Below, piece by piece: positions 44,667 to 56,130 of a DNA stretch of 64,000 bases. A program made the position numbers and the translations under genes. The notes beneath the pieces were generated by a model that did not search any database, was not told the DNA's origin, and saw only the letters and a program-made list of their open reading frames with translations. Within the stretch, counting starts at the first letter, position 1. Every line of letters begins with the position of its first letter. Source of the DNA: Aquatica leii (lineage: Eukaryota; Arthropoda; Insecta; Coleoptera; Lampyridae); contig CM069432.1 of the NCBI GenBank assembly GCA_035610365.1, positions 19,406,354-19,470,353 of the forward strand, read 5' to 3'.

Positions 44667-44699
44667 CTCCCAAATTCTTTTAAAAGAAAAGTCTTTGAA

Positions 44700-45130
44700 A
44701 AGACTAAGGCTGAAATAAAGTTGTCTCCGTATTTATAGAAGAAGTATCGTCGCGGTGGGATCAGCTCGACTCTTATTGGGTTACGTTAGAAAAAGGCGTG
44801 TTTTTGATAAACCTGTAACAACCGGGAGCCAAAGAAAGGATAGTTCAAAACTGTCACGATTGAAATTATTGCGGTGTTTGGTGATTTCTATTCTTTCTCG
44901 AACTTTTCGAGTTCCAAGTCTAGTTTCTCAGGTTGGCAAATAGAAAAAGTGTGATGAACCAAAGATTCTATAACAAAACGTTTCTGTGCCGCATGATGAT
45001 GAGACAAAGCATAAAAATATTTGTTCGTATGTGTGGGTTTGCGATTAGCTTGAAAATCTGTCGGGTAGAGCAATTGTGTAGATTTTTATGTTAAAAGAAA
45101 AGGAACCACTTGAGTCCAGAATGCAACCCA
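44700..45130 (-). pseudogene. PLE fragment (post-RT region and terminal-repeat sequence)
   Basis: Minus strand 45,070-44,890: NRKPTHTNKYFYALSHHHAA with QKRFVIESLVHHTFSI, the segment after RT in PLE proteins (YRKPTHTDRYL...SHHPxxQK..V...L..RA). At 44,700-44,830 the sequence resembles PLE-2 terminal sequence near 11,000-11,090 and 12,920-13,020 (GGCGTGTTTTTGATAAA and ATTTATAGAAGAAG phrases). No RT remains. Confidence 0.65.
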
Positions 45131-45304
45131 AAGTCATTATGACAAAGAAGTGAAGTACTGACGAGATCTTCTTATTAGGGTTGTCTGTTCTAAAATTTTT
45201 GTCGGTAAGAAGCCGTCCACTCAAAGACAACCACCAAAAACTTGGATCTATATCAAACGAGCTTTTCTTAGAATACCTTGAACTCATAAGTAAATCTGTC
45301 TGAA
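45131..45304. other. Unassigned spacer
   Basis: Short stretch between a PLE fragment and the LINE. Nothing recognised. Confidence 0.3.
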
Positions 45305-48300
45305 ATATGTTTTGGAACGTAGACGGAATAAAGAACAAGTAACAGGATTTTCGGGAGTACATCAGGAAACACGATGTAGTGGGATTACAGGAGACATAGA
45401 TGGAAGAAAAATAATGGAAAGGGTGGGAAAAAGAGTTGCCAGAGAAAATTGAGTGGGTGGTGCAACATGCGGAAAGAAAGAAGAGTAAAGGGAGAGTAAA
45501 GAAAATAAGAAGAAAATTGTTGAGTCAAGAAGAGAAAAAAAAAGTGCAACAGAAAAGAGGAATTGCTGGAAGGAACATACAGTGGGGAAAAACAAAAATA
45601 AAAATAGTGACGGTTTATAGTAGCAGAATGAAAGAGACAAGAAAGAACATAGAAGAGATTATAGAAAGAGGGGGGAGGGATTGATAATATTAGGAGGGGA
45701 CTTTAACACGATAATAGGGGACGAGAGATGAATACAAGAAAGGAAAGGGACGAGAAAAAAACAAACAAAGGACAAAGTGTTAAATAAAGAGGGAGAAGTA
45801 CTGCATGAATTGTGTAACGAAAGTAGGTGGGAAATCATGAATGGGAACAGAGAAGAAAAAGGAATGGGGGAGTATACGTACATAGGAAAAAGGGGAAAAT
45901 TAATAATAGATTTTGTAGTAATGACAAATGTAGAGGTTGGAGAAACGGTAAAGACATTTAAGGTGGAAGAAAGGGTGTCAGATCACCAACCACTGGAATT
46001 GACATTGGAAAGAAGAGAAAAAAAAGAGAAAGAAAGAGATGAAGAGTAAATAACGAAAAACATGGGGGCAGAAGAGGGTATAAAGAAATACAAAAAGAGA
46101 ATAGGGAAAACGGTATGGGTAGGGAAGGGATTACAACAGAGTGTGTAGGAAATGAGAGAGATGATAGAGAAAGCAAAAAAGAAAATCAGATTTAGAAAAT
46201 AGAAGAGGAGAAAACAGGATTTAAGAAATGGTTGGATAGAAAATGCAAAGAAGCAAAGAAAAAGGCAAAAAAAAGCATTAAGACAGTGGAAAAAAGGGAG
46301 GAAAGAGAAAAAAAGAATACAAAAAAGCATTAAAAATATACAAGAAAACATGGCGGTAGAAAAAAGGAAGAAAACAAAAAGAAACAAGAGGATCAGATCA
46401 AAGGAATAAAACGGAAGAAGATGTATAGAAGTACCTAAAAAAAGAAAGGAAGAAAAAATGAACGACAAAATGAAACAAATAAAAGAATGGGAGAGATATT
46501 TTAGGAACCTGCTGGGGGAGGAGGGAATAAAATCAGAAAGGAAATGAAAGACAAAGAAAAGAAGCAGTAGTAAGACTGGAAGAAGGAGATACAGATAGAA
46601 TAAAAAAAGACAAAGTAATAGTGGCAATAAAGAAGGTAAAAAAGAGAAAGCGGCAGAAGAAGATCGGATACAAGGCGAAGAGTAGGTATACGGTGAAGAA
46701 AATGTAGTTAAAAGGATGACGGAAATAGTAAACAAAGTATGAAAAGAAGAAGGATTCCCGGAGAGATGGAGAGAGGGCCCGTTACAAAAAAAAGGAGACA
46801 GCAATGCAGTGAAGAATTACAGAGGGGTGACATTATTAAGCGCGGCATACAAATTGTATGCGACAGTGCTACAAAAAAGGCTACAGAAGGAAATAGAGGA
46901 AAGAAGTTTGGTACCAGACGGACAAGCGGGATTCAGAAAGGGAAGAAGAGTGATAGACAACAAAACAGAGAAAAACTGTAGGAATATATGAAGAGAAAAA
47001 AAATTAATGTAAGATTAATAGAAAGAATGAACGAAATTTACGAAGAAACGAGGAGCAGGGTAAGAGTGAATAGAAAGGAGAGCGAGAAATTCGTTACAAG
47101 GAGAGGGGGTTGAGACAAGGATGCCCTCTGAACCCAAGTCTGTTTGCAGTATATACAGAGGATTTAGAGGAGACAATGAAAAGACAACAGATAGGCAAGA
47201 TTGTAGTAGGGATAGTGAAAGTGTGGTTGTTGGCGTATGCGGAGGACATAGTGATGTTGGCTAAGGAGGAAAAGGAAATGAAGAAAATGATGAAAACGAT
47301 GGAAAAATACATTTAAAAAAAAAGAAACGAAGGTAAATACGGAGAAAACAAAAATAATGATATTTAGAAAAAGAGGAGAGTATAGAAAAAAACAAAAGTG
47401 GAAATGGTGGGAGGAGGAAATGCAGCAAGTGAAGGAATTTACATACCTGAGTTATACGATGAAGCAGGATAATGAAGAGGGAGGTAAAAGAAAGAGTGAG
47501 AAAAGGAAACAGGTTAATAGGACACATGTGTGGTGTGGGGGAAAGGTTATTTGAGGTGGACATAAAAAAAAGGCTGCTGTTTCAGAAACTAATAAAAAGT
47601 GTGGTGATATATGGGGCGGAAATATGGGAGTGAAAGAAGTATAAAGAGGTAGAAAAGATACAAAAAAAATACTGGAAATGGGTATTAGGGCTAGACAGAG
47701 AAACACCGGGGTATATTATAAAAAAGGAAGTGCAGGTAAAAAAAATATGTAAATGTAAATATGAGGAAGAACTGAAGAAAAGCACAGAATGCAAAATACT
47801 ACAGGAATCTTGAAAAGAAATAAAGGAAGGAAAAGTGAAGTACGGGCAGAATGGTAGAGAAGAATATTATAAAAGAAACGGGTACGCGAGAGAAGAAGTA
47901 GAGAGATTAAGGAAAGAAAGAGTAGGGGTAAGAGAGAAAATAATAACGAGAGATAAAGACATAGAAAAACAGGAAAGAGAGATATGGATAAAAAAGGGCA
48001 GATATAATGTGAATTATCAGAATCTCAAGGGTTAAGGGGTGCCAAAATATAAGGTTAAATGAAATAAAAGCAACAAGTAGAAAAAAACATAGCAAGGTTC
48101 AGATATATACTAGAAAAAAGAAGAAGAAAAGATTTGCAGACGGTGTGGAAAAGAGACGGAGAACCTTAAACACATGAGAAACGAATGCAGAGAGCTAAGA
48201 GATGTCAAAAAGAGAGAGAGAGTAAAATTGTAAATAAGAGAAACATGAATCACTTTGAAAACTAACTAAGTAAACAAATAAAGTTAAGCTACTAAAAATA
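45305..48300 (+). mobile_element. Purine-rich LINE (copy 2), 5'-truncated and decayed
   Basis: Starts within the endonuclease (MFWNVDGIKNK, 45,308) and matches copy 1 throughout: EWVVQHAERK, TVYSSRMKETRKNIEE, GDFN-like, DFVVMTNVEV and DHQPLELTLE, KNYRGVTLLSAAYKLYATVL with DGQAGFRKGRR (46,809-46,970), MRQGCPLNPSLFAVYTEDLE (47,110 on), AYAEDIVML (YADD mutated to YAED), EEYYKRNGYAREEVERLRKE, and a knuckle C.RC...LKHM near 48,130. Dozens of stops and frameshifts. The 3' end AATAAAGTTAAGCT matches copy 1. Confidence 0.85.
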
Positions 48301-49034
48301 AATGTTATTTGTATATTCATGGAATAATCATTTGGAATACATATTTGCTGAATATCGACTAATTCATTAAATGTTCACAGAGTATTCACATAACATTATT
48401 TGTAGAAACAGGCAATGAAAAAATTAAATGAATAACGTTAACCGACACTAATACTACTTTCTTAGTAAAGAAAAGTTAATTTTTTTCTAAAAATGTTTAG
48501 ATAAAAAATAATTATGTATAAGAATTTTTGAATTAACTATGCACCATGCTGTATATTCGCTTATTACAAGCATTTTAACTTTTTCTTTATTTGCAATTTG
48601 TAGCAACGAGTAAAATTATTTGTTTCTATTACTGAATAATGTACGCATGCTATTATAAGCTTAATTTAGTCGAAGTCGTCTAAAACTGTGTCTGTGTCAA
48701 TTTTCATAATTGCAGACCTGTTCAGTTTCTTATATATTTTACTGAGTACGGTACTGCCGTTAGTAATGCCACTTAGTTCCAAACCAAATTCCCCAAATTC
48801 AATCTTTTTATTTCGTTTCGATCATCACTGTGTTTACTACATCGTGTTAGGTACGTAAAATTTATTAAATCAAAACATATTTTCATCATCCTAATCAATC
48901 AATAAATGATCTACCATAAATATTTACTGGATGGTTAAATAACACTTCAGCAAATACTTATTTAACGGAACAACTTAATGTAACAGTATTTACACAAACC
49001 TAACCTATAATTGTTTGTTTTAGTTTAAGCAGAA
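48301..49034. promoter_or_regulatory. Upstream region of RpL29, probable 5' noncoding exon
   Basis: A plausible first noncoding exon ends at about 48,850 (GTGTTAG followed by GTACGTAAAA) with the acceptor TTGTTTTAG at about 49,023, 12 nt before the ATG. The rest is AT-rich. The exon call is inference from splice-like signals. Confidence 0.35.
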
Positions 49035-49384
49035 ATGGCAAAGTCAAAGAACCACACGAATCATAATCAAAGTAAGTAAATTTGATTACGGTTATCAACG
49101 CTAACAAGAATTTTATTTTAGATCGTAAGGATCATCGAAATGGTATCAAAAAACCAAATCGCTTTAGACAAGAATCTACATTAGGAGTAAGACTTGAAAC
49201 GAAAGATGTTGTATAGAGTTGTGTATATTTTTTTTAGGTTTGTGCAAAGTTTTTGAAAAATTTGAAATTTGCCAAAAAGCACAATCTAAGCACGAAACAA
49301 CAATTAAAACGTGCCGCTTATAGGAAAGCGCAGAAGGAAGCAAAGGCAAAGAAAAATGCTGCAGCTGCCCAACCTAAAGTGTAA
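49035..49384 (+). CDS. RpL29: 60S ribosomal protein L29 (eL29)
   Basis: Three exons: 49,035-49,071, 49,122-49,186, 49,238-49,384, with introns of 50 and 51 nt and clean GTAAGT/GTAAGA donors; 82 residues. The start MAKSKNHTNHNQNRKDHRNG is the strongly conserved eL29 N-terminus. Then IKKPNRFRQESTLGV, KFLKNLKFAKKHN and a Lys/Ala-rich tail ending AAAQPKV. eL29 is a small, highly basic component of the large cytosolic ribosomal subunit. Animal eL29 proteins vary mainly in tail length; this short form suits insects. Complete and apparently functional. The 3' end faces TRAIP's 3' end about 200 bp away, with AATAAATATA near 49,410 as a possible polyadenylation signal. Confidence 0.95.
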
Positions 49385-49586
49385 TGTTTTAGTTTGTAAC
49401 AATTATATAATAAATATATAAGCTGGAAACAAACATATTAATTTGATTGGAAAAATTGACTCGTTAAGCAAAAGCCTCAGATTTTCCGCTTTTTCAAAGA
49501 GTAACAAAACTAAGTTTTTAATGCAAAACATGTATATTTTAAAGATAAATTAATTTAAAACAAGATTCTATAAATACATAAATATA

Positions 49587-51088
49587 TCACTTTGGCTTTT
49601 GAGAACTAAGTTTCTGATGAGAACCAGCTAGCTTTTTGAACTTCAAAGAAGTGCTAGAACTTGATTTTAACTTTTTAGTTACGATTTCAGGTTTTGATGG
49701 TGTATGCTCTTCCTTGCTGTGGCCTCCTAAACCGTCGTAACTGCCTAAAGACAGTGGGCGTTTCAAAGTCGCCACTCTTAACGAAGGCTGTTTAAAGATC
49801 GATACCTAAAAAATGTTATTCAACTGTTGCATGATACAAGTGATGATTTACCTTATTTTTCCCCAAATCATTACTAACTTGATTATAATTAACTAATCCA
49901 GATAATCCTATGCTACTGCTTTGTACCCTTAAATAAGGAGAATCTGAATTCTGAATCGATGAAACCATATCCGGCTGTAAATACGCAACATAAGCCCTAC
50001 ATAAAAAATCCAAAACCACTTACGACTGAAGGTGAGCTTTTGCTAGATTCTAAAAATGTCGAAATTGGTATAGGACTTTCAGTTACAATTCGATTAATAC
50101 TGTTGGTAACTGGACTTGAACTTTCGTGATGAGATTGGTTTCGAGCTTGCAACGCAACAATAGTTTCTTTCAAATATTCACGTTCCTTCGTACAATTCTT
50201 ATGTGCTTCTACTTCTTTTCTAAACGTCATTTTATTACTATTTTGCTTGTATTCTAAATACACTTACAATATTTTAGAGTGTTGTTCGTTTAAGCCTTTA
50301 AGCTTCTTTCGATAAAAATGAGTTTTAGCTTGTAAATGTTTGGTCGTTGTTTGTAACTGATTCTTACTTTTTTCAGTTTCTACTAATTGCCTAAAAGGAA
50401 CCGGAAACAATTAATAAAATACGTGTCTACAGCTTCCTAAAACAAAAACTTACTTTTTCAAAGTAACGACCAATATCGATAAAGAATGAACATCCTGATT
50501 ATTCCTCATCATGTCATTCAGTTCCTCTTGGGTCCCGTCCAAAACCACCTTCATTTGATTATAGTCTTTAATTTTGTTCCTTAAACTTAATAATTCCTCT
50601 TCCATTTTTACAACTTCTTTAGATTTCGATTTGAAATAAGTCACTTGTTCTTTTAAAGCATGTATTGCCGATTCCAATACTTTCATTTTACGTTCTACGG
50701 TTTTGACTTCCTCTCGCAAACCTGCATTTTGTGCAGCAGCCACCCTGTAATTTTCTTCTGCATTCTTCACATCTTTATCTTTTATTCTCAATTGAAATGT
50801 GAGATTGTCTAACTTATTGTGAAGTACGCTGAGGTCGGTGGTTTCTACATTTTCTTCCACACTTAAAAAGACTCGGTGTATAGTTTTTTCAGTTGATTTG
50901 GTACGACACTGAGGGCACGTCTTTGATCTGTAACACACAATAACAACGACTTATACAGTAAACATAACGTTTTACCGATTAATCCATTGTAACAAACAAT
51001 GATAATGGAACAAATGTCCACAAGTAGTACCGTAAATTTCGGCATGAGGTGTAAATAAATCACTACAAATTAAACACTTTAAATGCAT
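49587..51088 (-). CDS. TRAIP: TRAIP / NOPO-type E3 ubiquitin ligase (RING finger)
   Basis: Six exons on the minus strand: 51,088-50,976, 50,927-50,454, 50,390-50,268, 50,219-50,024, 49,974-49,852, 49,805-49,587. Introns are 46-63 nt and phases agree; 415 residues. RING at the N-terminus: C5, C8, C23, H25, H28, C31, C42, C45, with TCGHLFHYHCLLQWINR and KTCPQCR. Residues ~70-240 are coiled coil, including LVVTLKKQLVETEKSKNQL, which aligns with the fly NOPO coiled coil as I recall it. The C-terminal ~130 residues are Ser-rich and low complexity, ending LSSQKPK. Family role: ubiquitin ligase acting at stalled replisomes in mitosis and in early embryonic genome integrity. No breaks seen. Upstream is a hAT-type MITE. 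Confidence 0.9.
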
Positions 51089-51313
51089 TGCAACTGTAAA
51101 AAAAGTTAGGTTATAAATATACAAAAAAATAAAATCTTAGGAATTATTTAAAAACGAGCTGTTGTTAATAAATATATAGTAATTATGTAAACGTTATTTG
51201 TGTATAAAATTCGGTGTAATTATGTAATTTAATGATTGAAATTGACATCAAAATTCAAATTTTGAAATCGCGATCGCGAATTTTCGGATACATGCGAATG
51301 GTTAAACGTATCA
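51089..51313. promoter_or_regulatory. Putative TRAIP promoter region
   Basis: Short AT-rich stretch between the TRAIP ATG and the MITE at 51,314. No defined promoter element was recognised; assigned by position only. Confidence 0.3.
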
Positions 51314-51483
51314 CAGTGGCGGCTGGTGGTTAATGCTGCTAGAGGGTCATTTCAACATTAAAACTTTAAAAGATGTATTGGGCTTGCATTAAGAATCTAA
51401 ACATAGTTGAAATTGTAAATAAATAACAAAATAATTTTTTGGAGGGTCACTGACGAAATGACCTAATTGAGAAGCCGCCACTG
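51314..51483. mobile_element. hAT-like MITE, 170 bp
   Basis: Ends CAGTGGCGGCT and AGCCGCCACTG are exact inverted repeats. Just inside, AGGGTCATTTC is echoed inverted by GAAATGACC. CAG-starting ends are hAT-like, but I did not find a matching 8-bp duplication at the flanks. It lies about 230 bp upstream of TRAIP. Confidence 0.65.
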
Positions 51484-51529
51484 GTTTTTTTGATTATAGC
51501 TCAAAATAGCAGAATGCAGATTTTCACGG

Positions 51530-52372
51530 CCGTTGTATAATATAGAACTGTTTTTTGGCTGTTGTTGTAACAAAACTTTCACTTCACTTCGAAAGATTTT
51601 CTATAGACTGATGTTATTGTCGTGTACTCTTCGTTATATAGTCTTTCGACTCCACTTCGCTAAACCGTGTTGGACGCCTCTACGGGAAGGAAACCTGTTT
51701 CAAAAACCAGAAAACTGCAAAAGAATAACCAATTAATTGCTTCACTGGCATTCCGGCATCGTTGCTTAAACTGACTTTTGTCAAGATACGTTATCCAAGA
51801 ACCACAGTCGCCAAGATGATAATTCATCGTGCAAAAAACGCACTGCTCGGAGAAAGAGTGCGCGATACATATAAACGTGGTACATCTGATGGAGTAAAAT
51901 ACTTAATGAAGACCTGTGGACAACCATCTATCGTATCAGCTACGAACATTCAGAATATCATCTTTATACAGCCAAAGGATTCCATTTCGCAATCGCACCG
52001 AATAAGATACCAAAAGAAAAGATCAAGTGGAATGTGCCATCCGAAATCTACGCATTAGCAATGCTGAAGAAATAAGACACGAAACTTGTCGGATCTTACG
52101 GACTGCCAGACCACAAATACTAAACATAAGCAAGAATGACAATTCTACACGCTGAGAAAGTTAACGCAACAGTGGTAATAGATATAAGGACTTCCATCAA
52201 GAAAATGAACGCTCTACTAGATCCAGGCCATTACAGAAAATTAAACAGAGACACTACTGCGAAGATTGAACGACTCATAAGAATAGATATTAAGGAATCA
52301 TCCATACCAACAGAAGATCAGAAAAGGCTATTCATAAAGCCGGAAACCTTCTAAGAAATACTAGTGAAATAC
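51530..52372 (+). pseudogene. PLE-4 5' part (N-terminal region)
   Basis: Multiple frames. NAEEIRHETCRILRTARPQ near 52,060, then TILHAEKVNATVVIDIRTSI (52,136 on), LDPGHYRKLNRDTTAKIERL and KESSIPTEDQKRLF. These match PLE-1 (ADKANATVIMD ... IPTEEQKRLL). The LYGLPKIHK block is deleted: the text jumps to a GNLLRN-like remnant. A Jockey LINE follows, and PLE resumes at about 55,565. Confidence 0.7.
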
Positions 52373-52399
52373 TTTTTTTTTGGGTTTGTATCTGCAATC

Positions 52400-54050
52400 A
52401 GTCTGGATGACTATAAGCAGATCTGTTGTGTGCTACATATATTTTAGGGCAGATGAAGCCGTTGCTTCAATTTCCCACTTCAAGTACAGATTTCCTTTGC
52501 AGTTTTTTCGCTGCATAGGATTGGTTCAGCAAGTCAGTGGCCAATGAGTTGGGGTGACGTCCGAGACGATCAGTGTAGTTGTGTTTATCAATTTCTATTT
52601 CGGCATCTACAGTCGATATGTTTAGGTACTCGTGAATTTCATCATTTCTGGTGAACCATGGAGCGTTCGCTATAGTGCGTAGTATATTGTTTTGTACTCG
52701 TTGCAGGCAGAGTCTATTACTTTTCCTGGCCGTGCCCTACAGTTGAACACCATAGGTCCATATAGGGTTCATTATCGAGTTATAGATGAGCAATTTATTA
52801 TCAACTGATAGCACTGATTTTCTGCCAATGAGCCAATACAGGTTTTTGAACTTGTGGTTAATTTCATCCCTTTTTTTAAATATGGGTTCTCCAAGTTAAT
52901 TTCTTGTTTAGATGGAAACCCAAGTACTTTACACAGTTGGAGTGTGGCAAAACATTGTGACCTAGTTTTGCTGGTGGGTAGTCTCCTTTCCTTAGAGTGA
53001 ATGTGATGTGGCTGGATTTCTCGGTGCTAACAAGGATACGTCATTTTAGTAGCCATTTATTTGTCTCGTCTAGCAAATGCTGTATTTTGTGACTAGCCTT
53101 AGACGGCGCTTTTCTTTGATTTTATTCTTGAATATGAGACACTAACTGATTTTGGTTTTACATTTAGTGTATTTATCCAGAGTGCAACTTGGATCAGGTT
53201 GGTTATTGTAAATACAGAAGTCTTCAATGTCCTCGGATGTCTAATAGAACTTTAAGCTCTAAATGTTCTTCAAGATAACTACGGAAGCCCTCCCGATCTG
53301 TTTTATGATTGTACAAGGACTCCATTTGCTCTTGGTTATTTGGGGTAGTAGTCACGGTGATTATTACTGAGGTGTGATTAGAGCTACCCTCAAGGTTGGC
53401 TTCTACTGTCGAGTACAGGTGTCCTAATCCTTTAGTAACAAAGAAATCAAGCAAATCAGGAAGTTTATTGGGATCGGATGGCCAGTATATGTAGGTTCCC
53501 CTGTTGCTAACGCTTGTAGGTGGTTTGCTCTAAGCAGGATTTCAATGTACGATCTCGTGGTAAAGTAGTACGGGATCCCCAGAATGTATGCTTAGCGTTC
53601 TAATCAGCTCTTAATATAAATTTGTTTCCAAGAGTCAGAAAGTAGTCCCCAAACATTTCTTCAGATATTACATGGCAGTATATTGCAGATAATTTGATGG
53701 GATCATTGCGGTCTTCTATCTGTACTGTGGTTGCTTGGATGTGATGTTAGGTGTAATTTTCCATTAGGAAGTGTTTTAAATTTGACCTGATTATTAATGC
53801 TGAGCTAGCATGACCTCTTTTATCCGGGTGTGGGGTAAAATAAATATTGCATCTATTATTTTGAAAGGAACTTCTGGGTGTGCAATTAGATTCAGAAATT
53901 AGAACGATATCCAATTGGTTTGCTATAATTAGAGATTTTAGTTCAGTTATGTTGGGTGCCAGTCCATTAATGTTCCACGCAGCAATTCGAAAGGAAGCCA
54001 TTAAGGGTTTAATTTGGCAATGACTGTTGTCAATAGGTTTAGTAGAGTAC
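52400..54050 (-). pseudogene. LINE-J2 ORF2 remains (endonuclease and RT C-terminus)
   Basis: Endonuclease: MASFRIAAWNINGLAPNITE (54,000 on), LKSLIIANQLDIVLISESNC, RGHASSALIIRS, and GDYFLTLGN/NAKHTFWGSR-type motifs near 53,640-53,580. RT tail: STEKSSHITFTLRKGDYPPA, VKYLGFHLNKKLTWRTHI (near 52,900), QNNILRTIANAPWFTRNDEI, and DRLGRHPNSLA near 52,560, a Jockey signature. The central RT motifs are absent. Confidence 0.75.
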
Positions 54051-54186
54051 CTATTTGTTGAAAGAGTTGATCTAATTTTTAACACGCGAATCTTTGAGCT
54101 TAATTTTCAGCGGTTTCCAGGTGTTTTTACGCTTTTAACTCTGAATTTAGTGATTTTGTTTATAATTATATATTATTGCTCTGAAT

Positions 54187-55332
54187 TTAATAATTTTGTT
54201 TGTAATTATAAATTATTTTCTTCTTTTTAGTTCGGTTATTTATAAAAGCGTGTTTTTTTAGTTTTTTTTTTAAACTATTATTTTTTTCATTTTGTTTGAT
54301 CAGCAATTTTTCCAGTGTGGAACTTTGTTGAGTGTTATTCTTGGTTCCTTCGGGTAGGGATTCCTGTAGACGCCCAGCAGTAGCTCTTGCATATGTCATC
54401 TTAGGATTGTTTTCGACTGTTCTAGTTGAGATGTTGGGATGTGATGGTTGAAGTTGTGGTGGTAGTACTGCAGAAGTTAATGTTTGCTCTGCTGGTTGTG
54501 TTCTTGGATAGATAGCCTTCTTTTTTCTGACTAGGATTTGTCTATAGACGTCGCAGCCTTTGTAACAAACAATCTGATGTTTTGTGATCTTCCCCACGTT
54601 TTACACATCTGTATGGCCTCATGCAATTGTTCTTGCAGTGACCATATTGTTGGCACCTTTGACATTGAACAATGTTTTCGTTTTTCTTTGGGTCTTCAAT
54701 TTTAACTTTTTGACTGTATATGTATTGAATGTTTTTAACTGCTTTATTATTTAGACCTGGTTCTAGATTAACAAAAAAGGTTGACGTAGGACTATATTGC
54801 CTGTGTTTTCAACACAATCTACTATTATACGTAGCAAGTTCCTGTTGACTATTATATATCTGAAGCTAGTTGTGTTAATAACAGTCTCCATTAACTTTTT
54901 GAGTTCATGAACATGATCGATGCCATACAAAATTATTGGTGAATGTTTGTTTGGTTTCTGTTCTACAGGTGTCACTACGTGTTTGTTCTTCTGGCTTATG
55001 ACTAGTGTACTAAACGGTCGGATGTTATAATGCCTTCTGGTGATGGGCTACTCAGTTTTTTCTAATTGAGGTCTGGTTTGGGACTTCTTTCTTGTGTAGT
55101 GCCGACTGGGCTAGTTCTTGGTCTAGAATTAAACAGACTTGGATGGAATGCCTGTTGGGCCATTTTTTAGTGGTATTTGGTTTTTGTTTAGATATCGATT
55201 TTGACTTCCTCCCCCAGAATTCGTGGGGCTGCCTGAGCATAGTTCTACAGAAGCTGCAGAGGTATGTTGAGCGAGGGATTTTTCGTGTTCTACGGTACTC
55301 TCCTGGGGTAGTTTAGTTTTTGGTTCCGCCAT
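54187..55332 (-). pseudogene. LINE-J2 ORF1 (gag-like)
   Basis: MAEPKTKLPQESTVEHEKSL start; Ser/Gly/Asn-rich segment; then PIILYGIDHVHELKKLMETV with YIIVNRNLLRIIVDC, the domain preceding the knuckles; then QCQRCQQYGHCKNNC (about 54,665-54,620), a CCHC zinc knuckle. The tail is frame-broken. RNA-binding role by family. Confidence 0.7.
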
Positions 55333-55564
55333 TATATAAATTGAGACTGATCCACAGCTTCTTTTTTTTGCTGGGGTTCGCTCCGTTAGGACGATGTCAT
55401 ACGAGACTTAAGGCACGTCCTTGCCTGAAGGTTTTGGTTCGCGCTAGGTATTTGATTTCCCTAGTGCCTTCCATATTTGGAGGGCGTTCCCCTATCCACC
55501 ACCTAGGGACGCGTTTGATGGGAGACCTACAACTCTACACGAATAGCAAAATCCTTAACTAAGA

Positions 55565-55712
55565 TGATTACTACTGCACTCCGAACTCTTTTTAAGATTC
55601 CCTAAAAACATGACACAGCTACCATTGACATACTTGCTTGTTTTGACGTAGAATCACTATGTACCAGTGAAAGAAACCTTAGAGATCAATAGACAAGAAC
55701 TAGTGCCACTAG
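55565..55712 (+). pseudogene. PLE-4 RT remnant
   Basis: TIDILACFDVESLC (about 55,625-55,665) corresponds to DILVSFDVESLFTNAPVEE of PLE-1, and the DNA before it aligns with PLE-1 near 5,938-6,000. This continues PLE-4 after the LINE. It ends against an oppositely oriented PLE at about 55,713. Confidence 0.6.
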
Positions 55713-56130
55713 TATTATTTTTAGGGCTATCGTGGCCATCATTTTTTAACAAATAGATACTTTGTTTTGAACCGCGTTCCATATTTACACTTTTCACAAA
55801 ATTCATCAATTCCATTATCCCTATTGAAATTGTCGTACTTCTGGATTTCGATGGCTTTTTTCTATAGTCTAGGTCAGAAGTTTTGGGACTTACCCAACAT
55901 TGTTGCCTCTTCAAATTTTATTGTATGGCCGGTGTCCAAGAAGTGTTCCGCAACAGCAGATCCTGTGTTATGTTTCTTTGTGTCCGCTTTATGTTTTTTT
56001 AATCTTGTAGCTATGTTGCGCCCCGTTTGTCCTATATAAGCCAGCCGACACGAACAAGGGATGTGGTAGACTCCTGGTTCCTCGAGTAGTGCTTTTGTTT
56101 CCTTCGATTTTAAGAAAAGGGCGGTTATTG
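55713..56130 (-). pseudogene. PLE-5 GIY-YIG endonuclease fragment
   Basis: Read from 56,110 down across two frames: LLEEPGVYHIPCSCRLAYIG with QTGRNIATRLKKHK, then SAVAEHFLDTGHTIKFEEA, then AIEIQKYDNFNRDNGIDEF. The GVY...YIGQTGR core is intact but needs a frame change. Likely belongs with the RT at 58,255-59,210 on the same strand. Confidence 0.75.

Larger units (their letters stand above)
41130..44690 (-). mobile_element. Jockey-type LINE (LINE-J1), 3'-truncated
   Basis: Minus-strand non-LTR element, noticeably more GC-rich than its surroundings. ORF1 44,666-43,278 (gag-like), ORF2 43,276-about 41,400 (endonuclease and part of RT). RT stops after the palm region without YADD being visible, so the 3' third is missing. 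Several frameshifts are present. Confidence 0.8.
52373..55560 (-). mobile_element. Jockey-type LINE (LINE-J2) inserted in PLE-4
   Basis: Minus-strand element; the T run at 52,373-52,381 is its 3' poly-A. ORF1 55,332-54,187, ORF2 54,050-52,400. PLE-4 sequence lies on both sides, which identifies it as an insertion. The RT catalytic core is deleted around 53,110-53,230. Many frameshifts. Confidence 0.8.

Noticed and set aside
42362..44738. Plus-strand Gly/Val/Ala-rich frames at 43-44.7 kb
   Set aside because: They are complements of the GC-rich Jockey ORF1 and ORF2; the minus strand has the zinc knuckle and RT motifs.
49975..50267. Ultra-short introns of 14 and 27 nt in TRAIP
   Set aside because: GTAAGT...TAG pairs at 50,267 and 50,023 look like tiny introns, but using the next acceptors gives 48 and 49 nt introns with correct reading phase.
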